Source: CBDHDN01 sp965261585 (GTDB lineage: Bacteria; Pseudomonadota; Alphaproteobacteria; UBA6615). From it: DNA of 64,000 nucleotides. Made by a program: the position numbers and the translations under genes. How positions within the stretch are numbered: the first letter of the stretch is position 1; the number at the start of each line of letters is the position of its first letter. This document shows, piece after piece, positions 34,731-41,625 of the stretch. The DNA lies in contig CBDHDN010000003.1 in assembly GCA_965261585.1 (NCBI GenBank), forward strand, positions 40,199-104,198. Direction: 5' to 3'. The notes beneath the pieces are model-generated. The model did no database searches. It saw nothing but the letters and a program-made list of their open reading frames with translations, and had not been told where the DNA came from.

Positions 34731-35297
34731 ATGGCGAGAGCAGGGCGCAAGCGTGTTGCGACGGCGCGGCGGCGGCAGACGACCCGAACGGGACGGGCGC
34801 CGATCGACAGGGGAACGCCGGAACTGACCGATCGGCGTGCGGCTCTGGTCGGCGCCGGCAATGCGCGTGATCAGCGATCGAGCTATGCGCTGGGGATTCT
34901 GAATCTCAACGGGTGGATCAGCGACGCGCAGATGGATGCGGGCTGGCTGTTCGCGGTGTTGCGATGGCGCCTCTACGGCAAGCCATTCCCGACCGCGCGC
35001 GACTATCGAGAGTATCTATCGCGGGGTCCAGGCGAAGCGCTGGACGTCGGCGTTGAGGACGAGGGCGCCTTGCGGGTCCAATATGACCAGGCCGAGTCGG
35101 CGCTTCGGGGCGCCGGTGCCCTGGCTTGGCGGGAGACCCGGAACACCGCTGTCGAGAATCGCCTGCCACCCTGGTTTCAGCGGAACAAATCCGGCTCGAA
35201 CCGGTCCAGCGACGCCCGGCGTCAGCAGGCCCTTGTCGTCGGGCTCGATACGCTGGCACGGGTTTTCCGCGGCGGATCCCGACGCGCCGCGGAATAG
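34731..35297 (+). CDS. Unknown island protein, divergent from the repressor
   Basis: 188 residues from ATG 34731, behind TCGGAGG. The N-terminal 35 residues are strongly basic (RAGRKRVATARRRQTTRTGR). A folded segment follows with LGILNLNGWISDAQMDAGWL and FAVLRWRLYGKPFPTARDYR, and a basic C-terminus. The basic tails suggest nucleic-acid binding. The longer in-frame start at 34623 would run through the operator, so it is rejected. No family is recognised. It is the likely divergent target of the repressor. Confidence 0.6.
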   Translation: MARAGRKRVATARRRQTTRTGRAPIDRGTPELTDRRAALVGAGNARDQRSSYALGILNLNGWISDAQMDAGWLFAVLRWRLYGKPFPTARDYREYLSRGPGEALDVGVEDEGALRVQYDQAESALRGAGALAWRETRNTAVENRLPPWFQRNKSGSNRSSDARRQQALVVGLDTLARVFRGGSRRAAE

Positions 35298-35358
35298 GTG
35301 TTCCGGGCGCCTCCGAGGGGCGTATGATTCGCGCGCCAGGCGCGGAAAGGATGTCGCG

Positions 35359-35812
35359 ATGAGCAAGTCGACGGGGGCGCGGACGGGGGGGGGGGGGGGC
35401 CAGTGCGGCGCCGTGCGGTTCGAGGTGACCGGACAGCCGCGATGGGTCGCACACTGTCATTGTCGGAGTTGCCGGCGGGCTACGGCATCGGCGTTCGCAA
35501 CCTATGTCGGTTTTGCGCGGTCGCAGGTGCGCTACGTACGGGGCGACCCGGCGCGCTACCACTCATCACCCGGCGTGACCCGGCGGTTTTGCGGCGAGTG
35601 CGGTACGCCGTTGAGCTATGAGGGCGATCGTTGGCCGGATGAAGTGCACCTGTTCGCCTGCGTGTTCGAGGATCCGGCGGCTTTTCAGCCGCAGGCACAT
35701 GTCCATACGAAGGAGCAGGTTGCGTGGCTGCACCTGGCCGACAACCTGCCGCGCCATCGTACGACGTCGGGATCGCGGAGGACGCGAACGGGTCCGACCC
35801 GGTCGTTTCTAG
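35359..35812 (+). pseudogene. GFA-family (Mss4-fold zinc) protein with a 15-G tract
   Basis: The reading from ATG 35359 gives MSKSTGARTGGGGGQCGAVR and then VAHCHCRSCRRATASAFATY, VTRRFCGECGTPLSYEGD and VAWLHLADNLPR, the zinc-binding frame of glutathione-dependent formaldehyde-activating (GFA) relatives. The family start is normally GGC.CGAVRFEV. Here the first Cys is absent and is replaced by Gly codons from a run of 15 G (35385-35399). The frame has no natural stop and runs to 36012, deep into the convergent gene; another frame stops at 35812. The 3' end given is therefore an estimate and a frameshift near 35770 is suspected. Confidence 0.65.
35385..35399 (+). repeat. 15-G homopolymer inside the GFA gene
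   Basis: Fifteen consecutive G lie 26 bp after the start codon. A tract of this length is prone to slippage, so it could act as an on/off switch or could simply be a misassembled length. Confidence 0.85.
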
Positions 35813-36219
35813 CCCGCTCGTTCCTGGACGATGCGCCGTTCGTCAAGATGCCACCACTCGCGCAGGCTGGTGCAGAGGAAGCGCTGGTCTTGCCAAGTGA
35901 ATGCGCACCGAAAGATACCGTCGAGTTCGACCCGCGATTCGTTCGCGGTGCGCGTAAAGGCGCTGCGCCAGTGGGCTATGCCGGTTGTGTCGGTTACGGC
36001 CAGGATCTCTGACGAGAAGACGATGTCGCGCTGATTCTTGATGACGTTGGCAACCCAGTAGCGGCGGATCGCGTCGTGGCCGACCATCGGTGGGTCAAAA
36101 GGGGTCTCTTGATAGCTGCCATCGGGTGTGAACAGCAGCGTGATTGCCTCGTCATCTCGGTTTTCCCAGGCCGCCCCGTATGCATTGAGCCAGGCCGCGA
36201 AAGCCGTTGTCGTGATCAT
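35809..36219 (-). CDS. SnoaL-like (NTF2-fold) protein
   Basis: 136 residues from ATG 36219. AWLNAYGAAWENRDDEAITLLFTPDGSYQE and PMVGHDAIRRYWVANVIKNQ, then WRSAFTRTANESRVELDGIF and WHLDE, follow the cone-shaped NTF2/SnoaL pattern used by ketosteroid isomerase-like enzymes and small-molecule binding proteins. Catalytic residues cannot be assigned. It overlaps the preceding dioxygenase by ATGA and is the last gene of that operon, converging on the GFA gene. Confidence 0.75.
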   Translation of the reverse strand: MITTTAFAAWLNAYGAAWENRDDEAITLLFTPDGSYQETPFDPPMVGHDAIRRYWVANVIKNQRDIVFSSEILAVTDTTGIAHWRSAFTRTANESRVELDGIFRCAFTWQDQRFLCTSLREWWHLDERRIVQERAG

Positions 36220-37229
36220 CGGCTGACGTCCCGATCCGGCGGGGCTTCGCTCGTGAACTCGACGGTGCGCCGATACTTCGCCACCAGATGGGCGCCGGCC
36301 CGGACCACCGGGTATTTCGGTCTGTCGCCGGGGGCAAGGCAGGTTTCGATACAGGCGATCGGCGCGTCCCAGTTCGGCGTGTGGAAGAAGGCGATCGACT
36401 GTCGACGCGTCGAGCCGGCGGCGTCCGGCGGCGGATTGACGACGCGGTGCATGGTGGAGACCCAACGGTCGTTCGTCCACCGCGCCATGAGGTCGCCGAG
36501 GTTGATCACGAACGCATCGGGGATCGCCGGAACCGGATGCCAGCGTCCGTCGGCTGTCTGCACCTGCAGACCGCCGGGCGCGTCGTCCTGGAGCAGGATC
36601 GTCAGCGAGCCGTAGTCGGCATGGGCGCCGGCGCGCAGTTGCCCCGGCTTGGGCAGGCTGTCGGGATGCGGATAGTTGGCGGCTCGCAGGCCGCTGATGT
36701 GGCGGTCGATCATGCCGTCGAAGTAGGCTTCGTCGAGATCGAGGGCGATCGCAAACAACCGCATCAGGCGATGCGCCAGCGCGCCCATTGCATCGTAGTA
36801 GGCCTCCCACGCCTGACGAAACTGCGGCGGCCGGCGCGGCCAGATGTTGGCGGCGTAAGCAAAGGCCTCGTCCGGATCGGGTGACGTGAGGGCAGGCCGG
36901 TCGAGAGGGCCCATGGAGTATGTCTCCTTCAGGTCCGGCGGCGTTTCGTCGCCCAGGGAATAGGCCAGGCCCTCTGCCAGATACGGTGTGTAGCCGTAGG
37001 GATAGCCGGGATAGGGCGCCTTCACGGCCAGCCGTTCGTCGATGGCCAAGTCAAAGAAGTCCCGCGACGCGTGCCACATCGCATCGAGTGTCGATGAAGA
37101 AACGCCGTGGCCGACGATCGCGAAGAAGCCGATCTCCTCGCAGGCGCTCGCAATCGCCATGGCGACCGCGCGGCGGCCGCGGGCGCCGTCCGCCGCTGGG
37201 CCTATGTCGATGACCGGAACCAGGCTCAT
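36216..37229 (-). CDS. Isopenicillin-N-synthase-like 2OG-Fe(II) dioxygenase (copy 2 of tandem pair)
   Basis: 337 residues. The N-terminal DIOX_N half reads VPVIDIGPAADG with CEEIGFFAIVGHGVSSSTLD. The Fe(II) site is H and D in AGAHADYGSLTILLQDD plus H in VSTMHRVVNPP; the R-x-S in TRRQSIAFFHTPN binds the co-substrate. Members include plant-type oxygenases and many bacterial enzymes acting on small acids; the substrate is unknown. It overlaps the upstream paralogue by ATGA and the SnoaL gene downstream, giving one transcript. Confidence 0.85.
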   Translation of the reverse strand: MSLVPVIDIGPAADGARGRRAVAMAIASACEEIGFFAIVGHGVSSSTLDAMWHASRDFFDLAIDERLAVKAPYPGYPYGYTPYLAEGLAYSLGDETPPDLKETYSMGPLDRPALTSPDPDEAFAYAANIWPRRPPQFRQAWEAYYDAMGALAHRLMRLFAIALDLDEAYFDGMIDRHISGLRAANYPHPDSLPKPGQLRAGAHADYGSLTILLQDDAPGGLQVQTADGRWHPVPAIPDAFVINLGDLMARWTNDRWVSTMHRVVNPPPDAAGSTRRQSIAFFHTPNWDAPIACIETCLAPGDRPKYPVVRAGAHLVAKYRRTVEFTSEAPPDRDVSR

Positions 37230-38197
37230 GACCGGTTGCTTTCAATGGGTTTCCGATCCCTGCGTGGCCATGCTGCTCGATAGGCGGCTTCCACATACGG
37301 CCCGCAATGCAATGCCTCGTAGAGCGGTGTCCCACCGGGGCCCACGAGTTGCTGCAGCGGCGCTACGATCGCGTCGTAGTCGGGGTTGACGAAGAACGGG
37401 ACGGAGAGGCGGCTGCTCCCGGACCGGTTGGCCACGCGGTGGGGTGTCGATACGAAGTGGCCGTTGGTCCAGCGCGCCAACATATCACCGATATTGATGA
37501 TGAATGTACCGGCGACGGGTTGTGCGGCAATCCAGGCACCATCGCGGCGCTGCACCTCGAGCCCGCCCTGATCGTCCTGCAGCAGGATCGTAAAGGCGCC
37601 GGTATCGGTGTGTGTCTCGACGCCGAGGACCGCATCGCCGGCGGCCGCGTCCTGGGTCGGGTAGTGCAGCAGGCGCAACTGGGTCAGCGGCTTGCGAAAG
37701 AACGGTCGAAAATGATTGTCCGGCAGTCCCAGGCCCTCGGCAATCGCGGCCAGCAGCCGGTCCATGAGGCGACCCATGTGGCCGTAGTAGGCGAGCATCG
37801 TGCTGCGAAAATCAGGGTGGCCGGGGGGCCACAGATTGGGACCGTACATGACGTTGCCGGCCTGGGCGTGCGGATCGGTGGCGTCCAGCTCGAGCATGAT
37901 CTGAAAAGCCTCCAGCATGCGTCGGGGAACGCCGGGGCCGATCAGCCCCATCGGTACGTAGCCGCGGAAGTTGGCCTGGTCGGCGACGTCGAGGGCGGCG
38001 TGCATGGCGGGCGGCGCGGCGAAGAACAGGCGGGCCTGTTCCATGATGCCCTGGCATGCATCCTGCGGGACGCTGTGGCCGGAGACATAGAAGAAGCCGA
38101 TAGCCTCGCAGGCGCCGCGGATTGCATCGACGGTGTGCCGGTGCTGTTCGTCGGTAGCGTCGAGGCCGCGCAGGTCGATGATCGGCAAGTCCGGCAT
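37226..38197 (-). CDS. Isopenicillin-N-synthase-like 2OG-Fe(II) dioxygenase (copy 1 of tandem pair)
   Basis: 323 residues from ATG 38197 (MPDLPIIDLRGLDATDEQHR), with a GAGGAA site upstream. DIOX_N is CEAIGFFYVSGHSVPQDA. The metal site is VETHTDTGAFTILLQDDQGG and VSTPHRVANRSG, with RLSVPFFVNPDYDA as the R-x-S. It shares the family and many blocks with the next gene but is clearly diverged, so this is an old duplication, not a recent repeat. It is the first gene of a three-gene operon and diverges from the extradiol dioxygenase gene across 120 bp. Confidence 0.85.
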   Translation of the reverse strand: MPDLPIIDLRGLDATDEQHRHTVDAIRGACEAIGFFYVSGHSVPQDACQGIMEQARLFFAAPPAMHAALDVADQANFRGYVPMGLIGPGVPRRMLEAFQIMLELDATDPHAQAGNVMYGPNLWPPGHPDFRSTMLAYYGHMGRLMDRLLAAIAEGLGLPDNHFRPFFRKPLTQLRLLHYPTQDAAAGDAVLGVETHTDTGAFTILLQDDQGGLEVQRRDGAWIAAQPVAGTFIINIGDMLARWTNGHFVSTPHRVANRSGSSRLSVPFFVNPDYDAIVAPLQQLVGPGGTPLYEALHCGPYVEAAYRAAWPRRDRKPIESNRS

Positions 38198-38317
38198 GTG
38201 GCGCCACGTTCCTCGGGGGTGGGCGCCCAGATTACAGCGGCTGGCCCATATCGACCATGGCGCAGCGATAGCCAAAACGATTGCAGTGGTGCGTGGATCT
38301 GCGGGAAGCTGGAGCCA

Positions 38318-39193
38318 ATGACGAGGGTAGTTGCACTCGGCCATCTGGGTTTCGAGGTCAGTCAGCTGGCACGGTGGCGGACGCTGGCAGGCGACCTCCT
38401 AGGGCTTGGCGTCGGCGAGCAGGGACCGGATGGCGCCGTACCGCTGCGCATGGATACGCAGTGCCGGCGGATCAATCTGCATCCGGGCGCCGCCGATGAT
38501 CTCGCATATGTTGGCTGGGCTGTCGCCGACGATCACGAACTCGGGCTCCTGGTCGATCGGCTTCGTGCCGCCGGCGTCGTCGTCGCGAAGGCGACTCCGG
38601 AGGACGCAGCGCTCAGGTCCGTCGAGACGCTGTTTCGCTGCGTCGATCCCAGCGGCATCCCCACGGAACTCTATTACGGGGCGGCATTGTCCGCGCAGCC
38701 CTTCGCGTCTCCAGTCGTGGCGTCGGGGTTCGTGGCTGCGGAGCTGGGTCTCGGCCACCTGGTGGTGGGTACTGACGATCCGGCAGCCGCCCAAGCGTTC
38801 TACTGCGACCTGCTGGGCCTCCAGGTCAGCGACAGAATCGAGCTGCCGGGAAGGGGGAGCAGCGTTCTAAGGCTCGTCTTTCTGCGGGCCAATGCACGGC
38901 ATCATTCGATCGGGCTGGCGGCACACCGCTATCCGAAGCGGCTGCATCACTTCATGCTGGAGGTTGGATCGCTCGACGACGTTGGCCGTGCCCATGACCG
39001 TTGCCGGAACGCCGGCATCAGGATAACCGAGACCCTCGGGCGTCACAGCAACGATCGGATGGTGTCGTTCTACGCCGAGACGCCGTCGGGATTCGCGTTC
39101 GAGATCGGTTGGGGCGGCCGGCTCATCGACGGCGCGACGTCCACCGTCGCGACATTCGATACGGCGAGCGACTGGGGGCACCGGCGACCGTAG
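38318..39193 (+). CDS. Two-domain VOC protein, type I extradiol dioxygenase (BphC-like)
   Basis: 291 residues from ATG 38318 (MTRVVALGHLGFEVSQLARW). It has two glyoxalase-fold modules. The C-terminal module holds the ligands: His in LGLGHLVVGTDDPAA, His in RLHHFMLEVGSLDD and Glu in SGFAFEIGWGG. This is the 2-His-1-Glu arrangement of 2,3-dihydroxybiphenyl 1,2-dioxygenase-like enzymes that open catechol rings. The aromatic substrate is unknown and no hydrolase or hydroxylase gene lies nearby, so a catabolic pathway is not shown. Confidence 0.85.
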   Translation: MTRVVALGHLGFEVSQLARWRTLAGDLLGLGVGEQGPDGAVPLRMDTQCRRINLHPGAADDLAYVGWAVADDHELGLLVDRLRAAGVVVAKATPEDAALRSVETLFRCVDPSGIPTELYYGAALSAQPFASPVVASGFVAAELGLGHLVVGTDDPAAAQAFYCDLLGLQVSDRIELPGRGSSVLRLVFLRANARHHSIGLAAHRYPKRLHHFMLEVGSLDDVGRAHDRCRNAGIRITETLGRHSNDRMVSFYAETPSGFAFEIGWGGRLIDGATSTVATFDTASDWGHRRP

Positions 39194-39225
39194 CAACGGC
39201 CGCGGCGTGCGCTTGGCCCTATCGC

Positions 39226-39375
39226 TTGCTTCCATAGAGACTGAATCGCCGAGCGGCCGGCCCGCATACTTCGACAACCCCGGATTAAATCCGGGGATGG
39301 GGGCCTCACCCCTGAGCCTGCCGAAGGGGAGCTTGTCGAAGGGTGGGGGCCGTCGCGCGCTTCTACGATAGTGGG
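39226..39375. repeat. Dispersed palindromic repeat R1, copy 2
   Basis: It begins with ttgcttccatagagactgaa and runs through cccgcatacttcgacaa to cttctacgatagtggg. It matches the copy at 50640-50766 over its whole length apart from an inserted internal palindrome, ccccggattaaatccgggg. It sits between the extradiol gene and a small minus-strand gene. Confidence 0.85.
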
Positions 39376-39376
39376 C

Positions 39377-39541
39377 TTAAGTATGGGTCCCGTAGGACTC
39401 GCAGTAGGGCTGCCAGTCCCGGCGAGCGCGAGAGAAGGCCGCGGTCAGCTTGTGCTGCCGCCGGTGTACGCGCCGCGCTCGGCGAGCGGCGGTGGCGATT
39501 GTTGCAAAGACGATCCCACTCAGAACGGCGACGGTGAGCAT
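39377..39541 (-). CDS. Small (54-residue) membrane-type protein, unknown
   Basis: Reading from ATG 39541 behind GCGGAGG gives MLTVAVLSGIVFATIATAAR, then a strongly basic stretch (RARRVHRRQHKLTAAFSRAR) and DWQPYCESYGTHT, ending in TAA at 39377. The hydrophobic N-terminus with arginines after it fits a single-pass inner-membrane peptide. No family is recognised. Support is the ribosome site and the sensible membrane topology. Confidence 0.5.
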   Translation of the reverse strand: MLTVAVLSGIVFATIATAARRARRVHRRQHKLTAAFSRARRDWQPYCESYGTHT

Positions 39542-39623
39542 ACGAACCTCCGCTTACGCAGACCCTCGGTGTATGCGGAGGCTGCGATGGGTATGGTAAA
39601 CGGAGTCTTAACGCCGATGCCGG

Positions 39624-40820
39624 TTACGTTTGCAGGGCTTGAGCCAGGTCGTCCTTGATATCCGCGACATCCTCAAGTCCAACGGAGATGCGGATCAGGC
39701 CGTCCGTGATGTCCAGCTCCGCGCGTTCCTCCGGCTTCAGGCGTTGATGTGTCGTTGTCGCCGGGTGGGTTGCCAGGCTTTTCGTGTCGCCCAGGTTGTT
39801 GGCGATATCGATCAGCTTGAGCGCGTTGAGCAGGCGGAAGGCACGGTCTTTTCCGCCCGCCACCTCGAATGTAACGATGGAGCCCGGCGCGTCCATCTGG
39901 GCGCGCGCGAGCGCCGCTTGCGGATGACTGTCGAGACCGGGGAACAGCACGCAGTTGACGCCCGGCCGGCCTTCCAGGAACTGGGCGACGGCCATGGCAT
40001 TGGCACAATGTTGGGTGATGCGGAGCTCCAGCGTCTCCAGCCCCTTCAGCATGACCCAGGCATTGAATGGGCTGAGCGACGGGCCGGTGTGACGATAGAA
40101 CGGGACCAGCTGCTCGTTGATGAAGTCGTCGCTGCCGAGAATGGCGCCGCCGAGACAGCGACCCTGGCCATCGATGTGCTTGGTCGCGGAATAGACGACG
40201 ATATCCGCGCCCCACTCGAGAGGCCGTTGCAGCACGGGGGTTGCAAACACGTTGTCGACAATGACTTTCGCGCCCACCTTGTGTGCCGCGCTGCACACGG
40301 CACTCAGATCGATGATCTCGAGCGTCGGGTTGGACGGTGTCTCGAGAAAGACACAAGCGGCGCCTGGGGCCAACGCCTGCTGCCAAGCGTTGGGGTCGCG
40401 GCCATCAACCAGCACGGTCTCGATGCCGAAGCGTGGCAGAATCTCCGCGACGATGTAATGGCAGGACCCGAAGAGTGCGCGGGAGGAGACGACCCTGTCG
40501 CCGGCTTTCAGTAGGCACATCAGCGAGGCGAAGACCGCGGCCATGCCGCTGGCGGTCGCCCGGCACCCTTCGGTGCCTTCCAGGTCGCACAGGCGCTGCT
40601 CGAACATGGTGACGGTCGGATTGCCGTAGCGCGAATAGATGTAGCGGTCGATAGTGCCCTTGAACGCCGCCTCGGCCTCCTCCGCACTCGGATAGACGTA
40701 GCCGGACGTCAGGTAGATTGCCTCCGCCGTCTCGTCGAACCCGCTGCGCGCAAGGCCGCCGCGCACGAGCTTGGTCTGGCGCCGGAGGCCGTTGCCCCGC
40801 TCTGATCGCCCGACGTTCAT
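39624..40820 (-). CDS. metZ: O-succinylhomoserine sulfhydrylase (PLP enzyme)
   Basis: 398 residues from ATG 40820 (MNVGRSERGNGLRRQTKLVR). It is of the Cys/Met-metabolism PLP family: YSRYGNPTVTMFEQRLCDLE, TASGMAAVFASLM, the PLP-binding VFLETPSNPTLEIIDL, the Schiff-base Lys in YSATKHIDGQGRCLGG, and LATHPATTTHQRL. The absence of the cystathionine-specific loop and the SAM-II riboswitches upstream favour MetZ, which makes homocysteine from O-succinylhomoserine and sulfide. It is preceded by a rhodanese gene only 7 bp away. Confidence 0.9.
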   Translation of the reverse strand: MNVGRSERGNGLRRQTKLVRGGLARSGFDETAEAIYLTSGYVYPSAEEAEAAFKGTIDRYIYSRYGNPTVTMFEQRLCDLEGTEGCRATASGMAAVFASLMCLLKAGDRVVSSRALFGSCHYIVAEILPRFGIETVLVDGRDPNAWQQALAPGAACVFLETPSNPTLEIIDLSAVCSAAHKVGAKVIVDNVFATPVLQRPLEWGADIVVYSATKHIDGQGRCLGGAILGSDDFINEQLVPFYRHTGPSLSPFNAWVMLKGLETLELRITQHCANAMAVAQFLEGRPGVNCVLFPGLDSHPQAALARAQMDAPGSIVTFEVAGGKDRAFRLLNALKLIDIANNLGDTKSLATHPATTTHQRLKPEERAELDITDGLIRISVGLEDVADIKDDLAQALQT

Positions 40821-40827
40821 GGCGTGT

Positions 40828-41256
40828 CTACCTCTGCGTCCATGGGAGGCCGCTGGCCTTCCATCCAGTTTTCACACCCCGCTGACGCGTTTCGTCCAAC
40901 GGACCCTCGAACCCATTGGCCACGTTGTAGCAGCGTTGAAATCCGGCCGCGGTCAAGGCGATGGCCGCATCGCGCGACCGGGCGCCGGATCGACAGAGCA
41001 AAAGAATGGGCTGTTCCTCGCCAACGCCACGTGCCTTCAGATCGGCCACGAAGTCGGGGTTCGTCGCCATGTCAGGGTAGGTCTGCCAGCTCAGGCAATG
41101 CACCGTCTTGCTCAGCCGATCGAGATCCGGCAGTCCCACATAGGCCCACTCGGCGTCGGTGCGGACGTCGACCAACACCGCGCTGGCATGGGCGGCCAAG
41201 ATGTCCCAGGCCTCGCGCGGGCCCACGTCCCCCGCATAGCCGCTGTCTAGCGCCAT
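40828..41256 (-). CDS. Rhodanese-like sulfurtransferase upstream of metZ
   Basis: 142 residues from ATG 41256 (MALDSGYAGDVGPREAWDIL). It is a single rhodanese domain with AVLVDVRTDAEWAYVGLPDL and the active-site loop LLLCRSGARSRDAA (catalytic Cys). It may deliver sulfur for MetZ or detoxify sulfide. It is co-transcribed with metZ (7-bp gap) from the riboswitch-controlled leader. A GTG at 41388 would extend it into the leader and is not preferred. Confidence 0.85.
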   Translation of the reverse strand: MALDSGYAGDVGPREAWDILAAHASAVLVDVRTDAEWAYVGLPDLDRLSKTVHCLSWQTYPDMATNPDFVADLKARGVGEEQPILLLCRSGARSRDAAIALTAAGFQRCYNVANGFEGPLDETRQRGVKTGWKASGLPWTQR

Positions 41257-41402
41257 CCTTGCAACCCTCCGCGTTGTTGTCGTGCGTTGCGACACCGGCG
41301 GCCGGGCGCACCAAGGATAGATACAGTTGAGCGGATTGTTTGCGCGGTCGCCACAGGGCGCACTCCCAGCCAGTGTCGAAGGGCCCACGGAGTCCGTCCC
41401 CG

Positions 41403-41458
41403 TGGCGCTTTAGCCATTGATGACGCGGTGGCAAGCTGCCCGATCAAATTGCCGCGGG
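41403..41458 (-). promoter_or_regulatory. SAM-II riboswitch B (proximal)
   Basis: On the minus strand the order is CGCGG stem, CAATTTGAT loop, CAGCTTGCC, CCGCG closing the stem, then TCATCAATGGCTAAAGC. The ATTTGA loop, GCTTGC and the late GGCTAAAG are the SAM-II (SAM_alpha) core; GCTTGCC can pair with GGCTAAAGC as the pseudoknot. It lies about 147 bp before the rhodanese start. Confidence 0.85.
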
Positions 41459-41518
41459 TCCTTTCGGGGGACCAACCCAAAACAACAAACCGCCACGACG
41501 GAGCGCCGGGCGGATGCC

Positions 41519-41577
41519 TGCTGCTTTAGCCGCATTTATTACGCGCCCGCAAGCTGTGCTTTCAAATCGGCGCGGCT
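41519..41577 (-). promoter_or_regulatory. SAM-II riboswitch A (distal)
   Basis: On the minus strand: stem CGCGCC, GATTTGAAAGCACA, GCTTGC, closing GGCGCG, then TAATAAATGCGGCTAAAGC. All SAM-II core elements are present in the right order. The predicted transcript start lies directly upstream, so A is the first structure in the leader. Together with B it forms a tandem arrangement with about 60 nt between them. Confidence 0.85.
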
Positions 41578-41579
41578 TC

Positions 41580-41609
41580 ACTGAATCACAGGGCAAACCC
41601 GCTTGTCAA
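41580..41609 (-). promoter_or_regulatory. Promoter of the rhodanese-metZ unit
   Basis: TTGACA on the minus strand (41604-41609) is followed by 17 bp and attcag, a weak -10, placing the start just before riboswitch A. The 16-bp duplication of the IS1202-like element begins at 41610, so the insertion spared the -35 box. Confidence 0.6.
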
Positions 41610-41625
41610 TATCTATAACGGTCCG
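41610..41625 (+). repeat. 16-bp target duplication, left copy
   Basis: tatctataacggtccg precedes the IS1202-like element and is repeated exactly after it at 43030-43045. Confidence 0.9.
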
